A stretch of DNA of 64,000 bases from Amantichitinum ursilacus (GCF_001294205.1 NZ_LAQT01000010.1:1-64000), one strand, 5' to 3'. Numbered from the stretch's first letter, positions 1 through 8,982 are shown. Numbers and translations are program-made. Notes: a model not told the origin generated them from the sequence alone.

Positions 1-25
1 TATGTTGATACCGGGGTTTCGGGTT

Positions 26-1135
26 TTACGATTCGTTTTTGATGTCCAGCAGTTCGCGCAGTTGCGACAGCGTGGAGTCGTCTTTGATCACCGTCTTCAG
101 CCAGTCTTCCAGCGGCATTTCGGCCCAGCGGGCGGCGCGTTCGGCCAGCAGCGCCACGGGGCTGTGCGGTTCGTAAGTGCGGAAATACGTGGCCACTGCG
201 CGCAGCTGTTGCACGGCCTGCGCCCGCGTCTGCACCGGGCCCTGGTTAACCACGGCAGCGTGCGGCTGAGCTGGCGCCAGCGGTGCATCCAGCGTGCCCA
301 CGCTGGCGGGAATGACGTCTGCGTTGCTCACGGTTTCTGCTCCTGCGGGGGTGACGGCGCCGCCACATTGTTCCAGCAAACGCGCCACCACTTCAGCGCA
401 GTCCTGCAATGCCTTGCGGATTTCGGCGAGGTTGGGGGCGGCATGGCCAAAGCGCACATCTATTTGCGCATCCAGCGCATCAAATTCCGCCCGCGCTGCG
501 CTGACTTGCTGGCTGAGCGTGGCATAAAACCCGGCACCCGAAGCCTGTACCGCCTTATCAAACACCTCGCCGGGCAAGCCGCCTTCCGCAATCGCGCGCT
601 CGCGCGCATCACGGTCTTTAAGACCGATGTTTTCCACATCGCGCGAGCTTTTATAGCGATACCAGTCATACGCGCCCGATTGCGCCGAGGTGAGCGCAAT
701 CTCGCGGATGGCCGCGCCCAGCTGGACATTGAGCCATTCAAACTTGCCCACCCGTTCGTCCAGATCGTCCGGGTCCAGCTCGGGCCACAGCGTGGTCCAG
801 TAACGCTCCAGCAAACCATTAAGCACGCCAAAGCCGACGCGCAAACCGCCAAAGCCATCCAGCCGCGTATTGGCCTCGGCAAACCACACCGCCAGCTGCA
901 GATCTTTGCTCTGGCGCGTGAGCGCTTCTTCGCTGAGCTGTCGCGCGCGACGCCAGTCAGCGGTCTTGACCGACGTTACCCAATCACCCACCGCCAGCGA
1001 CGGATCATCGGCGCGGCGCGCCTCGCGGATCTGGTCGAACAAGGGCGAATACGCCAGGTCTTCACCTGCGGGCAGCCCGTCGCTGATCGGGGCCAGAAGT
1101 TGTTCTACGCGTTGCTGCATTGCTTGATCTGCCAT
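26..1135 (-). CDS. tssA: Type VI secretion system protein TssA (ImpA family)
   Basis: TssA caps and primes polymerisation of the T6SS tail tube and sheath at the baseplate in the cytoplasm. The 369-residue protein has an ImpA N-terminal domain in its first half: a start with LLAPISDGLPAGEDLAYSP, then WRRARQLSEEAL, then a WPELDPDD stretch near residue 117. A Gln/Ala-rich hinge near residues 265-300 precedes a C-terminal helical segment ending in LRELLDIKNES. The length fits the short TssA class. It lies just downstream of a PAAR gene and a membrane protein on the same strand, so it looks like the last visible gene of a T6SS operon that may continue left of the window. An AAGG lies 11 bases before the ATG. 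The family call is confident; the TssA subclass is not assigned. Confidence 0.9.
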   Translation of the reverse strand: MADQAMQQRVEQLLAPISDGLPAGEDLAYSPLFDQIREARRADDPSLAVGDWVTSVKTADWRRARQLSEEALTRQSKDLQLAVWFAEANTRLDGFGGLRVGFGVLNGLLERYWTTLWPELDPDDLDERVGKFEWLNVQLGAAIREIALTSAQSGAYDWYRYKSSRDVENIGLKDRDARERAIAEGGLPGEVFDKAVQASGAGFYATLSQQVSAARAEFDALDAQIDVRFGHAAPNLAEIRKALQDCAEVVARLLEQCGGAVTPAGAETVSNADVIPASVGTLDAPLAPAQPHAAVVNQGPVQTRAQAVQQLRAVATYFRTYEPHSPVALLAERAARWAEMPLEDWLKTVIKDDSTLSQLRELLDIKNES

Positions 1136-1151
1136 CTGGATTTTTACCTTG

Positions 1152-1415
1152 TCAGCCTTTGGCCGTATTTTCTACGGACGCGATCAACACCGCGCCACAA
1201 CTGGTTTTGTGCCCTTCCAGCGCCACCGCCTTGCCATCGATGGTCCAGGTGGGGTCGCCTTCGACGATGGTGGTGGTGCCGTGGTTATGTTTGGGGCAAC
1301 TGACTTTGTCGCCGACGCAGGCAATGGCCTTGCCCATGGTGCTGGCGGTGGCCGAGGCGCTGGTGACGGTGCCACCGTGGTCGGTGGTATCGCCCAGGCG
1401 GATCACTTTTTTCAT
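1152..1415 (-). CDS. PAAR domain protein (T6SS spike tip)
   Basis: PAAR proteins form the sharp tip on the VgrG spike of T6SS and can carry effectors. This 87-residue protein is a bare PAAR domain with no C-terminal toxin extension: it opens with IRLGDTTDHGG and has CVGDKVSCPKHNHG and GHKTSCGAVLIAS, the Cys/His pattern used for zinc binding at the tip. Its ATG overlaps the stop of the upstream membrane-protein gene by four bases (ATGA), and an AGGAG sits a few bases before the start, so translation is probably coupled. TssA follows about 17 bases downstream. With no attached toxin, it must deliver separate cargo; the Tle3-like lipase at about 7-9 kb is a candidate, though that link is only inferred. 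Confidence 0.93.
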   Translation of the reverse strand: MKKVIRLGDTTDHGGTVTSASATASTMGKAIACVGDKVSCPKHNHGTTTIVEGDPTWTIDGKAVALEGHKTSCGAVLIASVENTAKG

Positions 1416-2827
1416 GCGGGCTCCTGTGCCGGCGTCAGCACATTGATATTGAAGGTTTGCGCGGCATCAAACTGCGCCACCACGGCCGGCGCGCCGGTGT
1501 CGGCCACACGCAGCGCGGCCACGGCCAGCGACAGCGGCTCGTGCGCTGCGCCGGTGTCGCCAAAGGTGATGGTCAGGTTATCGGCTTCGTCCACCACATT
1601 GATCTCGCAACCAAAGTAACCCAGCGCCAGCGCCAGCGCAGACAAGCGCACGCCCGCCTGTGCCACGCCGCCGCTGTTGTGCACCAGTCGTTGCGCAGCC
1701 AGCGGCGGTGGCTCGGCGTCCACCGCATCAAACGGCAGATCGCGCAGATTGGCGTTGATGAGCGCGGCTTCAAGCGCGCCTTGTACCTGGCGCGTGAGGG
1801 CGTTGCCTTTGGCTTCGGTGTTCAGCACCTGCGCTCCGGCCGCCACTTGCGCCAACGGCGCGGCCGCCACCACGCCCTGCTGCAGATGGGTGGGCACGCG
1901 GCCCCAGCTCAGCTGGCCGGCTTCAGCGCTGCGTTGTTGTTCCCAATACGGGGTGTAGGCGTCGGTGGCGACGGCGGGGGCAAATTCCGCAGTACTGGCT
2001 TGCAGGCCCGGGCGGGTAAACAAAAGCAAGGCGGCGGCGCGGCCAGGCTGGCCCCGGATGGCGCGCTGCTTGAGCGTCTCGGCATCGGGCATATCGCCGT
2101 CGTCTTCGGCCTGATCGAGCATTTCGGTGAGTGAATCCACGCCCAGCACCAGGCAACCGGGCAGGCCGGGATCATTGGCCAGCAAAGCCAGCACGCGATC
2201 GACCAGCGCGCCGGACCCAGGCAGAAACTTGCAATCGGCCTGCGCCGGGGCGGATTCCAGCTCCGCAGATTGCGCCGCCTGTTGCCACGCCTTGCGCACC
2301 AGCTCCAGCTGCGCCAGACCATCTTGTTGCGGATTGGGTAATACATAGACCGGCAACCAGGCATTGCCCGGAATCTGCGCCAGCGCCTTGCCGAACAAAT
2401 CGACCAGCGCGGCGTGTACGCCCTCGGCCCAGTCACCGCGCGTGCGCTCGGCGACTTCAAGCAGATCGGCATCGGGCAAGGGGGCCAGCGGCTCGGACTG
2501 GATCAGTGCGTTGATCCACGCGCCACGGCATTGCATGGACACGCGGCGTTCGGCCAACTGCGCGTTGTGCGCGGCGCGCGCGGCATCGATGCGTTGCTGC
2601 TGCGCCTGGTTTTCTTGCTGCACCGCCAATGCCGCTTTCACGCGTTGCGCCCGCGCGCGCCAACGGCGAAAGACCAGCACCGCCGCGTTAAGCGCCACCG
2701 GCACGCCCACATGCAAGGTGATCAGCGCGGGAATGCTAAGGCGGCGCAAGTCGAACGGCAGCACAAACCAGACCAGAGCCCACCACGCCACCGTGATGGC
2801 GCCGAATAAAAACGAAGTCAGTATCAT
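1412..2827 (-). CDS. T6SS-linked inner-membrane protein of unknown function
   Basis: I do not recognise a named family. The first 60 residues contain two strong hydrophobic segments (about residues 1-25 and 35-55) separated by a short polar loop with RRL. A Gln/Ala/Arg-rich probable coiled coil follows to about residue 95, and then a roughly 370-residue soluble region, so the bulk is probably cytoplasmic. It includes a segment resembling a beta-ketoacyl-synthase-like fold (LPGCLVLGVDSLTEML and later HNSGGVAQAGVRL), suggested only by feel. The gene is joined to the PAAR gene by an ATGA overlap and followed by tssA, so a T6SS-accessory role is inferred from context. An in-frame TTG lies three codons upstream (2836); the ATG at 2827 is preferred although neither has a strong ribosome-binding site. 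Confidence 0.7.
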   Translation of the reverse strand: MILTSFLFGAITVAWWALVWFVLPFDLRRLSIPALITLHVGVPVALNAAVLVFRRWRARAQRVKAALAVQQENQAQQQRIDAARAAHNAQLAERRVSMQCRGAWINALIQSEPLAPLPDADLLEVAERTRGDWAEGVHAALVDLFGKALAQIPGNAWLPVYVLPNPQQDGLAQLELVRKAWQQAAQSAELESAPAQADCKFLPGSGALVDRVLALLANDPGLPGCLVLGVDSLTEMLDQAEDDGDMPDAETLKQRAIRGQPGRAAALLLFTRPGLQASTAEFAPAVATDAYTPYWEQQRSAEAGQLSWGRVPTHLQQGVVAAAPLAQVAAGAQVLNTEAKGNALTRQVQGALEAALINANLRDLPFDAVDAEPPPLAAQRLVHNSGGVAQAGVRLSALALALGYFGCEINVVDEADNLTITFGDTGAAHEPLSLAVAALRVADTGAPAVVAQFDAAQTFNINVLTPAQEPA

Positions 2828-3403
2828 TGCCGACAAACTTTTTCTGTTTATTGTTTTGAACCTGCGCCTGAACGGGGGCGCGGGCTTCTCGTAATGCTTG
2901 CAGCCGCAAAGACGCTATATTACCGCGCACGCAAGCGCAACGCATCGCCGTATGCCGTAGGCAACACAGCGGTTGTCAGATGAATGTTGCGTTATTGCGG
3001 TACCAACGGTTGCGCTGCTTGCCGCGCCTGACCGGGTGGACTGCGGCAAAATCTTCGCAACGCCCCACGCCGTTAATCCCTGCCCACCCGACGTTGGTCG
3101 GCGCGTTGCATCGGGCTGTATGCAAGGCGGCGCGCGGCTTGCGCGTTTCAAGGACACTTGCCGGAATCAAGCGTTTGCGACAACGCCAGTATTGGAGCCG
3201 CTTGCCGCCCGGCCAGCGCGACCTTGCAAAATACTCGCCCATTTGCAAGCTGCACGCTCAAAACAGGCGTACTTTTTGCGCGGGGAATGTCAGCATTGAC
3301 GGATGCTGACAGGATTAACAGAATCCTGCGTCTTGCTCCTCACTTACGCCTCCGTGGATTACTCCAGCCTGCGTACGCACCACCCGATGGAAACACAACC
3401 CGG
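2828..3403. other. Intergenic region between T6SS operon and secreted-protein gene
   Basis: No convincing gene is seen in these 576 bases. The short open frames on both strands overlap each other and lack family signatures. The region must hold divergent promoters for the T6SS operon and for the secreted-protein gene at 3404, but no clean -35/-10 pair stands out. The only clear structure is a pair of adjacent inverted repeats at 3288-3328, listed separately. Confidence 0.6.
3288..3328. promoter_or_regulatory. Two abutting inverted repeats
   Basis: The first repeat is TGTCAGCAT, six bases, ATGCTGACA (3288-3311). The second is CAGGATT, five bases, AATCCTG (3310-3328). Both are perfect and they share two bases. 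They end 75 bases before the start of the secreted-protein gene. They could be two operator sites or a pair of leader hairpins. There is no T-run, so a simple intrinsic terminator is unlikely. Confidence 0.5.
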
Positions 3404-4270
3404 ATGACCCTACTTGCCCACCCTCGCGCCGCGCTCTGGCCAGCCGCCACAGCGGCCCTACTCGCGCTGGCCACCCCGTCCGCGTTTGCGGCAACCAGCG
3501 AGCCGCGCGCCGTGGCGTTTACCGAAGTTGCAAAAGCCGCCCTGCCCGACCCCGCGTGGTCGCGCAGCGTGTGTGCCTTGGCCAAGGCGGCTTGTGCTGC
3601 GGATGCCCAAGGCGATGGCGTGGAAAAGCCGCCGAAGCTGTATCAAGCCAAAGGCGGCGCTGCGGGCAGCTATTACGCCATCGTGCCTGGCCCGCAGTTA
3701 TTGCAGCTCAGTTACGCGTCGGGTGCAGGTTGGAAAGTGCTGCAACAGTGGGATTTCTCGGATTACCAGCCGGCGGAACGCGTGGACGTGGGTAGCGATG
3801 CCACGCCGTTGGAGATTTACCCGGCGTTGTACCCCCTGGGTGGCACGCGCTATGCGGTTGCGCTGGTGGCGGGTTGGTCTGAGGGGTATTCGGGCGGTGG
3901 TGGGCATTGGGATAACGTCGATATGGTGGAATTGCAGCCCAATGGCGCGCATGCCGCCAAGCCCGTCGTGGCGACGTTACCTTTTGGCTGCGGCAAGTCG
4001 ATACGCGCGTGTTTTTTTGAGCGCGACTATAAGCACTCGCCGCATTGCAGCGAGGATTTTGATGGTTATTTGCTGCTGCGCTTTGTGCCGCGGTCGTCGG
4101 GGCAACTGGACTGGATTGCGACGTGGAAAGAAACGCATTGGCCCGGACTGGTGCCCAAGAGCAAGACCACGCATAGCGCGGTCTCGGTGACCTTGCCCTT
4201 GGGCGGCGACCCTGCCGCAGCGGGCAAGGCGTTGCGCGACAAGATCTCGTTTTGCGAGCCGACAAACTGA
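3404..4270 (+). CDS. Predicted secreted protein of unknown function
   Basis: The start at 3404 is chosen because it gives a classical Sec signal peptide: MTLLAHPRAALWPAATAA, then a hydrophobic Leu/Ala run ending in AFA-A, with cleavage near residue 28. An in-frame extension upstream to 3158 has no such logic. The mature protein of about 260 residues has several cysteines in pairs (SVCALAKAACA; FGCGKSIRACFF; HSPHCSEDF; ISFCEPTN), which fits disulfides in the periplasm or outside. I recognise no family. It has no operon partner; the next gene is on the other strand. Two inverted repeats lie upstream. The reading frame is convincing; the function is unknown. Confidence 0.7.
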   Translation: MTLLAHPRAALWPAATAALLALATPSAFAATSEPRAVAFTEVAKAALPDPAWSRSVCALAKAACAADAQGDGVEKPPKLYQAKGGAAGSYYAIVPGPQLLQLSYASGAGWKVLQQWDFSDYQPAERVDVGSDATPLEIYPALYPLGGTRYAVALVAGWSEGYSGGGGHWDNVDMVELQPNGAHAAKPVVATLPFGCGKSIRACFFERDYKHSPHCSEDFDGYLLLRFVPRSSGQLDWIATWKETHWPGLVPKSKTTHSAVSVTLPLGGDPAAAGKALRDKISFCEPTN

Positions 4271-4458
4271 TCCGCGCTGGCAATCCGCCGCAGCGATGCG
4301 CTGGCCGTGGCGGCATGCACGCGCGACCACCAACGGCGCGGATTGATCCGCGCGCGGGCAGGGGTGGCGGCAAGCTCGCAATCATCCTGGCAATGCTGCG
4401 GCCCAAGGCGGGGTGACGCCTGCGAGGCGGCGCGGGCCGCTCCTCGCTGGCCCGGCGC

Positions 4459-5226
4459 TTATTGCGCGGCGGTCTGCGCGGCCTGCTCAATCATCTGTGC
4501 CACCGCTTTGGCCTGCGAAATATAAATGGTGTGCGCACCGTCCACCTCCACCGTGTGGCTATGCGCGCGGGCGGCGTACACGCGTTCCAGATCCGGGCTA
4601 ATGGTGTGGTCTTGTTTTGCCACCATGTACCACGTCGGCTTGGTGTGCCATGCGGCGTGGGTAATCGGCGTGTTATTGACGATGGCGGCGGGCATCACTT
4701 GCGCGTGCGACATCCATTCAGCCTGCGCGGCGGGCAAATCGGCGGCGAAATCGGCGTGGAAATGCGCGGGGTCGATATACAGAAAGCCATCGGCCGTGGT
4801 TTTGATCGACTTGATCAGGCCGGGCATTTTGTTTTTGTTAAAGCCGGTCGATTCGCCGTCATCGGGCATGTGCGCGGCGATGTAGACCAGCCCGGCCACG
4901 TGGGCGTCGTTGCCCGCTTCGGTGATGATGGCGCCGCCGTAGCTGTGACCAACCAGAATAGCGGGGCCATTTTGCTGCGCCAGCACACGTTGGGTGGCGG
5001 CGACGTCGTCGGGCAGCGAGGTTTCGGGCGGCTGCACCAGGCTGACGTTGTAGCCGTCCTGGGTGAGGATGTCGTAGACCGGCTTCCAGCCCGATGCATC
5101 GGCAAACTGGCCGTGCACCAGCACGATGTTCTTGATGGGGCCGGTACTTGCGTCTGCGGCGAAAGCGGGGCTAAGGATGCCGGCGCAAGCGGCGCTGGCG
5201 AGCAAGGTGCGGAGGATAGGTTGCAT
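4459..5226 (-). CDS. Exported alpha/beta-hydrolase
   Basis: This is a serine hydrolase of the alpha/beta fold, probably an esterase or lipase acting in the periplasm or outside. From the start at 5226 the protein opens with MQPILRTLLASAACAG and a hydrophobic stretch ending AFA-A, a good signal peptide. The longer frame to 5313 would bury it. The mature protein has IVLVHGQFADASGW (oxyanion-hole strand), the nucleophile elbow GHSYGG near residue 95, and a C-terminal EVDGAHTIYISQ carrying the catalytic His. The acid is probably the Asp in KQDHTISPD. The best general match by eye is the family of secreted esterases related to EstC or salicylate-esterase-like hydrolases. The substrate cannot be told. 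Confidence 0.82.
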   Translation of the reverse strand: MQPILRTLLASAACAGILSPAFAADASTGPIKNIVLVHGQFADASGWKPVYDILTQDGYNVSLVQPPETSLPDDVAATQRVLAQQNGPAILVGHSYGGAIITEAGNDAHVAGLVYIAAHMPDDGESTGFNKNKMPGLIKSIKTTADGFLYIDPAHFHADFAADLPAAQAEWMSHAQVMPAAIVNNTPITHAAWHTKPTWYMVAKQDHTISPDLERVYAARAHSHTVEVDGAHTIYISQAKAVAQMIEQAAQTAAQ

Positions 5227-5357
5227 GGGGCGTCTCTGGTGAGTGTGAGACGCCATAATGCGCGGCGGTGCGCCACGCCGGCATGACGGTGGAATTACAA
5301 ATCTGTCATGCACGGCGGGGTGTTGCCGCGGCCACGGTGTTTGCCGGCGTCAGCGCA

Positions 5358-5939
5358 TTACGCCGCCAGCCAGCGTTGCGCCGCCGCTTTCATGTCGGCT
5401 TCGAGCTGGCTGCCGCGCGTGGCAAACACGCGTTGCAGCGGAAAGCCACTTTGTTCCAGCAGGTACGCCAGCGTGGCGTATTCACGCGGGTATTTGCCGA
5501 CGATGGCCGCGTCGATGGCCACCGGCCCCAGCGGAAAGGTAAACGTGCCCATATCGTAAATGCTCTGGCGATGAAACAGCTTCCAGACGCCATCGCGCTT
5601 TTCGGCCAGATCGTAAAACCGGTTATGGCATTCGCAGCCGAGGTTCAGCTTGATGTTCTCGCCCACGATCATGGCGTTGGTTTCGAGGATGGCTTTGGTG
5701 CCGTCCGCGTTAAACGTGACCGTCGGCGTGGCGATCAGATGTTTGGTGCGCAAATCCGAAGCGCCCATACGCATTGAGCCCGTGACAAAATCGCTGGCCA
5801 GGCCTTCAAACCAGGTGATTTCGATGGTGCCATCCGGGTGGAACAAGTTGCGCAGCTGATCCCATTGACCCAGGTCCCGATGCATCCAGCCATTGATCAG
5901 GTCGTTGAGTTGCTGGCGGTCTTCAAGGCGGTTTTGCAT
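5358..5939 (-). CDS. SnoaL-like / NTF2-fold protein
   Basis: The 193-residue protein has the layout of the SnoaL/NTF2-like superfamily: an N-terminal helix pair (DRQQLNDLINGWMHRDLGQWDQLRNLFHPDGTI, residues 7-40), then curved-sheet strands with ITWFEGLASDFV, TKHLIATPTVTF and CHNRFYDLAEKRDGVWKLFHRQSIYDMGTF. Members include small hydrolases, dehydratases and isomerases, as well as non-catalytic binding proteins, so no reaction is assigned. A GGAG lies eight bases before the ATG. It is transcribed divergently from a LysR regulator, with a perfect inverted repeat in the gap, so it is the likely target of that regulator. Confidence 0.78.
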   Translation of the reverse strand: MQNRLEDRQQLNDLINGWMHRDLGQWDQLRNLFHPDGTIEITWFEGLASDFVTGSMRMGASDLRTKHLIATPTVTFNADGTKAILETNAMIVGENIKLNLGCECHNRFYDLAEKRDGVWKLFHRQSIYDMGTFTFPLGPVAIDAAIVGKYPREYATLAYLLEQSGFPLQRVFATRGSQLEADMKAAAQRWLAA

Positions 5940-6004
5940 GACATTTGCTCCAGATGTGTGTGAATGCGAGCCAGTTTGCGAGCCATTGCGTTGAAACTCA
6001 AATA

Positions 6005-6025
6005 GATAGATATGACCGATCTATC
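6005..6025. promoter_or_regulatory. LysR-type operator in divergent promoter
   Basis: GATAGAT, seven bases, ATCTATC is a perfect inverted repeat 66 bases upstream of the SnoaL-like gene and 25 bases upstream of the TTG start of the LysR gene. Size, symmetry and position fit a LysR-type recognition site serving both autoregulation and target control. That it is bound by the adjacent regulator is inferred. Confidence 0.65.
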
Positions 6026-6049
6026 ACTTTTATTGATGAGGTGCGCCGC

Positions 6050-6931
6050 TTGGATTTACGCCATTTGCGCTATTTTTTAGCCGTCGCTGAAGAGGGACAT
6101 TTCGGCCGGGCGGCGGCGCGTCTGCATATCGTACAACCAGCGCTAAGTATGCAGATCAAGGCGTTGGAAGATGAGCTGGGCGGGCCGCTGTTTATCCGGA
6201 CCAGTCGGCGCGTTGAGTTGACCGAAGCCGGTTTGCTATTGCAAGCCGAGGCGCGCCGTACACTGGAACAGGTGGAACATACGCGCCAGACGATCGCACG
6301 TTCATTGCGCGGGGAAACCGGGCGCGTGCGCGTGGGCTTTGCGGGCAATGCGATTTTTAGCGGCAAGCTAACCCGGCATCTGCGCCAGTTTCATCAGCGC
6401 TATCCCGATGCGGATCTGGTCATCGAGGAAGTCGGGCCGCTGCAGCAGGCGGCGGCCATTCTGGCTGGACAGATCGATGTGGGTTATACGCCGGACAATC
6501 CCACCACCAGCGCGCCGGGCATCAAGGCGCAGCGGATTGGCGACTGGACCTTGCTGGTTGCGCTGGCGGAGGACCATCCGCTGGCGGCACACGCCGACCT
6601 TACGCTGGACCAGTTGGCTGGGCAGGCGCTGATCCTGTACGACGCCCACGATGCGCACGAGCCGCTATATGAATTGCTGAGCCACCGTCTGGGCAATGGC
6701 TTTAGCGTGGCACGGCGTTCCAGCAGCACGCTGAGTGTGTTGGCACATGCGGCGGCGGGCCTGGGCGTTGCTTTGGTGCCCGCGCCGCTGCAGCAAGTGC
6801 GTATTCCGGGGCTGACGTATCGGGCACTGAAGGCGCCGGAGCTGATGGCCAATCTGGTATTGATCAGCCGTCTAGAAGAGCCAGGGCATGCGGTGCAGGC
6901 TTATCTGGCTTTGGCGCTGGGGAGTGAATGA
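6050..6931 (+). CDS. LysR-family transcriptional regulator
   Basis: The N-terminal winged helix-turn-helix starts LDLRHLRYFLAVAEEGHFGRAAA and continues LHIVQPALSMQIKALEDELGG. The effector-binding domain follows from about residue 90 (RVRVGFAGNAIFSGKLTRHLRQF). I place the start at the TTG at 6050: LysR proteins normally begin two to four residues before this motif, and GAGG lies eight bases before it. The open frame back to 5945 would add 35 residues unlike the family and run through the operator. The divergent SnoaL-like gene is the probable target. The effector is unknown. Confidence 0.88.
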   Translation: MDLRHLRYFLAVAEEGHFGRAAARLHIVQPALSMQIKALEDELGGPLFIRTSRRVELTEAGLLLQAEARRTLEQVEHTRQTIARSLRGETGRVRVGFAGNAIFSGKLTRHLRQFHQRYPDADLVIEEVGPLQQAAAILAGQIDVGYTPDNPTTSAPGIKAQRIGDWTLLVALAEDHPLAAHADLTLDQLAGQALILYDAHDAHEPLYELLSHRLGNGFSVARRSSSTLSVLAHAAAGLGVALVPAPLQQVRIPGLTYRALKAPELMANLVLISRLEEPGHAVQAYLALALGSE

Positions 6932-6978
6932 TTGCGGCGTGCTGATTGGCACCGATTGGGGGCAATTCGAAGGGTCGG

Positions 6979-8976
6979 TCAATGCCCGTACGCCTTGTGC
7001 TGCTGCTCGCGCTGGCCTACTTCGTCCTGCACGGTTTCGGGGTCAATCTCGGGCGGCATGGTGGGCACCGACAACGTGCCGGTTTGCAGATAAGGATCAC
7101 TCCAGGTCCAGTCGGCGTCGCGACGCAGTTGCGCCATAAAGTCGAGATCACTACCCGCATCGCAATGGCCGATGGGCAGGTCATAAGCCACCACCCGCTC
7201 CATAAACAACGAGTGGGCGGGCAATCGGCTGTGGTCTGTGGGTTCGGCGTGATAGCGGTTGATGCGCGCCAACATTTCGTCACGGGTTTCCAGCCGGGTC
7301 GGCGTCCGCTGCATGTTCGCGCCATTCTGATAACGGGCTAGCGCGCTGGTGTCGTCCACGTAGCGCTCCGGCTGGTAGATGCTGGCGAAGTATCTGAAAT
7401 CTTCATCCACCGGCTTTTGGGTTTGCGGATGGATTTGCCCCCAACCCATTCCGTGTTCGCCATCGACCTCTGCGCTGGTGTTTTTGGGCTCATCAAAATT
7501 CGCCATGTCTTGCGGGCTGATCGGATAGGGTACTTCCTCGGCATTGATATTCACGGTCTGGCCACGGGGTGGCACAGTCCACAGATCCGACACGCCCAGC
7601 ACTTTCTCGTTACCATCCCAGAATGGCTTTCCTTGAGGATTTTCGGGGGTGGGCACCATGTCGGGTAGTGTGCCGTACGGCGTTTTGGCAAGCGGCGCGA
7701 CGCCGCACGGCGCATTGCGCGCCAGCATGCGCTGGAACAGCAAGCCCTTGCACTGATCCAGAACGGGCGTGTTTTTTTCATCATTGGGCAGCCCTTGCCA
7801 GCCGATACTCTGCAGCGCCGACAAGCCCATGATGCGGTCATGCGGGCTGAAATAGACGTAGGTACGGCCATGGTTGTCGCGTTCGGGAATCATCTTGCCG
7901 CCTGTGCCTTTGTGCGAGCTGGAGGCATCGGGCTTCCAGCCGCAAATCAGACCGTTTTCGTCGGTGCTGGCGCCGGTATAAAGCGGCTTGTCCGGGTTGT
8001 TTTTGAGACGGGTGGTGTTCTTGCCAATTTTCTGGACGATATTGATCAGGGTCTTCTGCCGCGCTCTGACGGTGGCACGCTGGTTGCCCGAGGTCAGCGT
8101 GTCGGTGAACTTGTCATCCAGTGCGTAGGGCGAATTCATCAGAAACAGTGCGTCCGGCGGGCTGATGGCGGATGCGGCCAATGCCACCATCGTGCCTTGG
8201 CTGTGGCTGACGATGGTGACCGTATCGGACGGGTAGGCACTGCGTATCCGGGCGACCAGATCCGCCAGCCGCCTGGCCGCGTGGGCGTAATAGGTGCGCG
8301 GGGGTGAGGCTTGCAGTTGCCGATCCGCTGCCGTGTTGATGGCCTGTGCGCTAACCGGCAGTGGCCCTAACCAGGCCCATTTGCTGAAACCCCGCTCGCT
8401 CCACATCATGGGCAACGCATTGCAACCATTCTGGAATGGCCCACCACCCCAGTAAAACGGCCCGGCATCCTTGATTTGGCCTGCGGCGATCTGTTGCTGT
8501 TTTTCTGGGGTGTAACTATGGAAATCGTCGCCGGCCAGATTGCGCAGCGGAATGCGGTACCGGGTTTCTTCCCCGTCGGGAGCGCGGTAGCCCCAGTAGA
8601 AGCGGATGACGGGGGAGTTGGGAATAGCGCAGTCTGGTTCTGGCCGCGGCGTCCGCCGAATGGGCCTTTCGTTGCGATCTTTTTCAAGATAAATGATGGG
8701 CCTCAACTTATCACTGGTCCCATCGCGTCCCAGGCGCGTATTCAAACCATTGCATAACGCGGCTTCGGCCGCTGCGTACCACTCGCCCTGCGAGTTCACG
8801 CCATGGACGAAAATAACCAGCCCAGGTAAATGGGAACGCACCTGGCATTCGGCACGCACGCCATAGCCAGAGGGAGAATGGATAGATTCCCACGAGGTTC
8901 TGCCGTTATGGTCCGTCGTCGGAGAAACAATGCGCGTGGGTTCGGCGTGCCGATGCTTGAATTGACCTTCAGCCAT
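6979..8976 (-). CDS. tle3: T6SS lipase effector, Tle3-like (alpha/beta hydrolase with DUF3274-type C-terminus)
   Basis: Tle3 proteins are phospholipase effectors that T6SS delivers into the periplasm of rival bacteria. This 665-residue protein starts directly with a polar N-terminus (no signal peptide, as expected for cargo). It has LVIFVHGVNSQGEW near residues 53-66 (first strand and oxyanion loop) and VSHSQGTMVALAAS with nucleophile Ser259 in S-H-S-Q-G. The first Gly of the usual GxSxG is replaced by Ser, as I recall is seen in Tle3. A long C-terminal half (about residues 380-665) includes YVYFSPHDRIMGLSALQSIGW, where the Asp-His pair may give the catalytic acid and base. It lies six bases downstream of a Tli3-like lipoprotein gene. 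No VgrG or adaptor is adjacent, so it is an orphan effector cassette. Confidence 0.82.
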   Translation of the reverse strand: MAEGQFKHRHAEPTRIVSPTTDHNGRTSWESIHSPSGYGVRAECQVRSHLPGLVIFVHGVNSQGEWYAAAEAALCNGLNTRLGRDGTSDKLRPIIYLEKDRNERPIRRTPRPEPDCAIPNSPVIRFYWGYRAPDGEETRYRIPLRNLAGDDFHSYTPEKQQQIAAGQIKDAGPFYWGGGPFQNGCNALPMMWSERGFSKWAWLGPLPVSAQAINTAADRQLQASPPRTYYAHAARRLADLVARIRSAYPSDTVTIVSHSQGTMVALAASAISPPDALFLMNSPYALDDKFTDTLTSGNQRATVRARQKTLINIVQKIGKNTTRLKNNPDKPLYTGASTDENGLICGWKPDASSSHKGTGGKMIPERDNHGRTYVYFSPHDRIMGLSALQSIGWQGLPNDEKNTPVLDQCKGLLFQRMLARNAPCGVAPLAKTPYGTLPDMVPTPENPQGKPFWDGNEKVLGVSDLWTVPPRGQTVNINAEEVPYPISPQDMANFDEPKNTSAEVDGEHGMGWGQIHPQTQKPVDEDFRYFASIYQPERYVDDTSALARYQNGANMQRTPTRLETRDEMLARINRYHAEPTDHSRLPAHSLFMERVVAYDLPIGHCDAGSDLDFMAQLRRDADWTWSDPYLQTGTLSVPTMPPEIDPETVQDEVGQREQQHKAYGH

Positions 8977-8982
8977 GGTGCG

